A stretch of 31,124 nucleotides of DNA from Chitinophaga pinensis. GTDB taxonomy: Bacteria > Bacteroidota > Bacteroidia > AKYH767-A > OLB10. The position numbers and the translations under genes are program-made. The stretch is from assembly GCA_945872015.1 (NCBI GenBank), contig CAMBYJ010000002.1, positions 1 through 31,124 of the forward strand, given 5' to 3'. Under the pieces are notes generated by a model that saw only the letters and a list, made by a program, of their open reading frames with translations, searched no databases and was not told the DNA's origin. Below, in pieces: positions 29,027 to 31,124 of this stretch (position 1 is its first letter; the number at the start of each line of letters is the position of its first letter).

Positions 29027-29598
29027 TTAGTAATTTGTTCTTGTAAGTCGATAACATTTTTAGCATGAAAGATTTCAAAAAGGCTAACCATTAATATTGA
29101 CCAAAATAAAATAGAAATAAACATGAAAAGAAAAATTTTTCTTTTGTTTGGCTCGAAACTATTTGCCACAATTGTACCTATGGGAATGGATAAAATTACA
29201 GGTGTAAGAAATGCGATTCCAAACAATCCGTATTTGCGAAATATTGTAACGAGTCTTCTGTTTCTTTTAGTGAACACTTTTTTTGGCTCCTGATTATTGT
29301 CCACGTAGGTGTATTTGATTTTTACAGGCGCATCAATATCCGCAATTGGTTCTGAATAATTATTACTACCACTAAAAGTCTTCTTAAACTTGAATTTTAA
29401 AATCATCCAGACTTGATGAATTTTTTTCGAGAAAAAAGTAAAAACGAAAACTCCAAGCATTCCGCCAATAACGCTATACAATATAACTTCAAAGAAAGAA
29501 AAGTCTTGACTTTTGTTGTAATAGGCAAATGTAGGACCTGTAACGAATTTAACGCTACTCAATAAAATCACCTGAATAATTTTAATGATCTCCTCCAT
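29023..29598 (-). CDS. Four-helix integral membrane protein, possible small multidrug-export family
   Basis: The 191-residue protein has hydrophobic stretches at about 5-25, 35-57, 120-145 and 150-172, and a basic, variable loop (about 60-118). The third stretch, KYGLFGIAFLTPVILSIPIGTIVA, resembles the conserved Pro-containing segment of the family annotated as putative small multidrug export proteins (DedA/VTT-like in style). This is a similarity judged by eye only. No function is known to me. It starts 23 bases after upp and overlaps the HAD gene by four bases, so it is cotranscribed with pyrimidine salvage genes. Confidence 0.75.
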   Translation of the reverse strand: MEEIIKIIQVILLSSVKFVTGPTFAYYNKSQDFSFFEVILYSVIGGMLGVFVFTFFSKKIHQVWMILKFKFKKTFSGSNNYSEPIADIDAPVKIKYTYVDNNQEPKKVFTKRNRRLVTIFRKYGLFGIAFLTPVILSIPIGTIVANSFEPNKRKIFLFMFISILFWSILMVSLFEIFHAKNVIDLQEQITK

Positions 29599-29621
29599 AA
29601 TTATAAAAACAGGAGTAAATG

Positions 29622-30275
29622 TTAATGTTGTGTCTTAGTACCGAAAGCTAAATCACCAGCATCTCCTAAACCTGGAACGATATAAGATTGTGCAGTTAGC
29701 TCTTCATCGATAGCACCTATCCATAACGTTACATCAGATGGTAAATGACTTTTTACATACTCAACGCCTTCTGTGCTTGCAATACAAGCAACTATATGTG
29801 TGTGTTTTGGACGACCACCTTGTAACATTTCTTTGAATGTTACAACGATTGAAGAACCTGTAGCAATCATTGGGTCGGCAAGAATTAAAATTCTGTTTTC
29901 CAAACTAGGGCTGCTCATATAATCTAAGCGAATATCAAAGCTTCCATCTTTATGATGCTTTCTATAGGCTGAAACAAAAGCATTATCTGCACCATCGAAA
30001 TAATTTAAAATTCCTTGATGAAGAGGTAATCCTGCTCTTAAAATTGTTCCTACAACAGGAAGTTCTTTCATTAACGGAGTTGGCGCAATACCCAATGGAG
30101 TTACTACATCTTTCGTTTCGAATTCCATCGTCTTACTTATTTCATAAGCAGCAATCTCTCCAATTCTTTCGATGTTTCTTCTGAAACGCATTCTGTCTTT
30201 TTGAATTTCTACATCTCTTAATTCTGCAATAAAATGATTGATGATAGAACTCTTTTCGCTTAATAAGTGTACCAT
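29622..30275 (-). CDS. upp: Uracil phosphoribosyltransferase
   Basis: The 217-residue protein belongs to the type I PRTase fold. It has VVGTILRAGLPLHQG (about 74-88), the PRPP-binding loop ADPMIATGSS (133-142), and the uracil-binding C-terminal segment YIVPGLGDAGDLAFGTK (198-214). It makes UMP from uracil and PRPP in pyrimidine salvage. The usual loop is DPMLATGG; here the last Gly is Ser, a small change. It begins 11 bases after the SDR gene, and the membrane-protein and HAD genes follow closely. Confidence 0.95.
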   Translation of the reverse strand: MVHLLSEKSSIINHFIAELRDVEIQKDRMRFRRNIERIGEIAAYEISKTMEFETKDVVTPLGIAPTPLMKELPVVGTILRAGLPLHQGILNYFDGADNAFVSAYRKHHKDGSFDIRLDYMSSPSLENRILILADPMIATGSSIVVTFKEMLQGGRPKHTHIVACIASTEGVEYVKSHLPSDVTLWIGAIDEELTAQSYIVPGLGDAGDLAFGTKTQH

Positions 30276-30286
30276 GGTGTCTGTTT

Positions 30287-31024
30287 TTAAATAAATAATC
30301 CTCCGTTAATATGCAGTGTCTGCCCAGTAGTAAATTGACCGCCTGTTCCACACAAATATAAAACTGTTTCAGCAATACTATTTGGATTACCGAGTGATTT
30401 TAATGGAGTTGATAGTATGAGTTCGTTTCGTAGTTCTTCATTTATTTCTCTGATCATGCCAGCATCAAAATAGCCTGGCGCAATACAATTAACACGAATA
30501 TTTGATGAGCCTAATTCAATTGCTTGAGTCCGTGTTAATCCTTCAATGCCTGATTTGCTTGCCGCATACGCTGACGTTCCAGCCACAGGTCTGTGTGCAA
30601 CAATAGATGAAAAATAAATAATACAACCTTCGTTTTGTTTTTTCATCTGTGGAATCAAATGCTTACTTAATAGCATTGGTCCCGTTAAATTAATTGCAAG
30701 CACTTCATTCCATTTTTCTACTGATTGTTTCCAGCTCATTCCACTGTAAGAAATGCCAGCTAAATGAACGATTGCATCTATTCTGTTGAAATCAATAAGT
30801 AATTGTTGTGTTGCGTTAGCTATGCTTTCTTCGGATGAAATATCTGCGGTATAAACTTTAAATTGCAATCCTCTTTTAGTTGCTTCATTTTGGAAAATTG
30901 AAAAATCAAAATCCGTATTACGATTAATAGCCGCTATATGATAGTTTGAACGTAACATCGTAAGCACAACTTCTTGTGCTAGTCCGCCACTAACGCCTGT
31001 GATAACTGCAACTTTATTTGACAT
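30287..31024 (-). CDS. FabG-like short-chain dehydrogenase/reductase
   Basis: The 245-residue Rossmann protein has the cofactor motif TGVSGGLAQE (near residue 9, in place of TGxxxGIG), HLAGIS (NAG-like), the catalytic Ser in YFSSIVA, and Tyr-x-x-x-Lys in YAASKSG, followed by RVNCIAPGYFDAGM and the C-terminal GQTLHINGGLF. It resembles 3-oxoacyl-ACP reductases, but the substrate cannot be set from sequence. I chose ATG 31024, two bases after the upstream stop, over a TTG at 31042. Close spacing to upp and to the upstream gene suggests one operon. Confidence 0.9.
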   Translation of the reverse strand: MSNKVAVITGVSGGLAQEVVLTMLRSNYHIAAINRNTDFDFSIFQNEATKRGLQFKVYTADISSEESIANATQQLLIDFNRIDAIVHLAGISYSGMSWKQSVEKWNEVLAINLTGPMLLSKHLIPQMKKQNEGCIIYFSSIVAHRPVAGTSAYAASKSGIEGLTRTQAIELGSSNIRVNCIAPGYFDAGMIREINEELRNELILSTPLKSLGNPNSIAETVLYLCGTGGQFTTGQTLHINGGLFI

Positions 31025-31026
31025 AA

Positions 31027-31124
31027 TTACTTTTTCAACCAACGAATCATTCGAGGCAATTCGTTTTTTTCAAGATGTAAATATACTGAATCTTCTGCTC
31101 CAAAACCTTTGAAAAACTGTCTGA
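31027..31124 (-). CDS. Unidentified gene, 3' end only
   Basis: On the - strand an open frame enters from the right edge and ends in TAA at 31029-31027 after 31 codons (RQFFKGFGAEDSVYLHLEKN, then ELPRMIRWLKK). The SDR start follows two bases later, as expected for a neighbouring operon gene. The other two frames on this strand contain stops. The piece is too short for me to identify. Confidence 0.6.
   Translation of the reverse strand, partial: RQFFKGFGAEDSVYLHLEKNELPRMIRWLKK

Noticed and set aside
31025..31042. TTG 31042 as the SDR start
   Set aside because: It would overlap the end of the upstream frame; ATG 31024 gives the normal SDR N-terminus MSNKVAVITG two bases after that stop.

Overview
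The window is AT-rich and comes from a member of the Bacteroidota, probably close to the Flavobacteriia/Sphingobacteriia. The evidence is a type IX secretion (T9SS) sorting domain, promoters of the form TTG-N19-TAnnTTTG, A-rich leaders in place of Shine-Dalgarno (SD) sequences before most genes, a zinc-less bL36, and fusA running straight into rpsJ without tuf. No mobile element, CRISPR array, tRNA or rRNA gene was seen.

Region 1 (about 1-6054, + strand) is a tightly packed four-gene cluster. It holds the 3' part of a tandem D-Ala-D-Ala ligase-like ATP-grasp protein (5' end outside the window), a membrane-anchored three-PASTA protein without a kinase domain, a large secreted protein with a T9SS C-terminal signal, and an RluD-type 23S rRNA pseudouridine synthase. 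Junctions are short gaps or overlaps of 1-11 bases, so co-transcription is likely.

Region 2 (about 6230-24830, + strand) is the joined str-S10-spc-alpha ribosomal supercluster: rpsL, rpsG, fusA, rpsJ, rplC, rplD, rplW, rplB, rpsS, rplV, rpsC, rplP, rpmC, rpsQ, rplN, rplX, rplE, rpsN, rpsH, rplF, rplR, rpsE, rpmD, rplO, secY, map, infA, rpmJ, rpsM, rpsK, rpsD, rpoA, rplQ. One clear promoter lies before rpsL and a clear terminator follows rplQ. Several intercistronic gaps hold short hairpins that could be internal control or processing points. rpmD (58 aa) and rpmJ (38 aa) are included.

Region 3 (24849-26664, - strand) is rpsF-rpsR-rplI-efp, with a consensus promoter whose layout resembles the rpsL promoter. 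It has an unusually good SD sequence before rplI and an intercistronic hairpin before efp.

Region 4 (26692-31124) holds a MacB/FtsX-type ABC permease (-), a small exported Lys/Cys-rich protein (+) with its own promoter and terminator, and a compact - strand run: an unidentified gene (3' end only), an SDR oxidoreductase, uracil phosphoribosyltransferase, a four-helix membrane protein, and a YjjG-like HAD nucleotidase.

Most of the window is conserved housekeeping DNA. I did not find a clearly new multi-gene system. The points most worth a second look are the extended SD before rplI, the matching promoter-plus-hairpin layout of the two ribosomal promoters, the cysteine-patterned small exported protein, the tandem ligase/PASTA/surface-protein/RluD cluster, and the asparagine at the EF-P loop tip.
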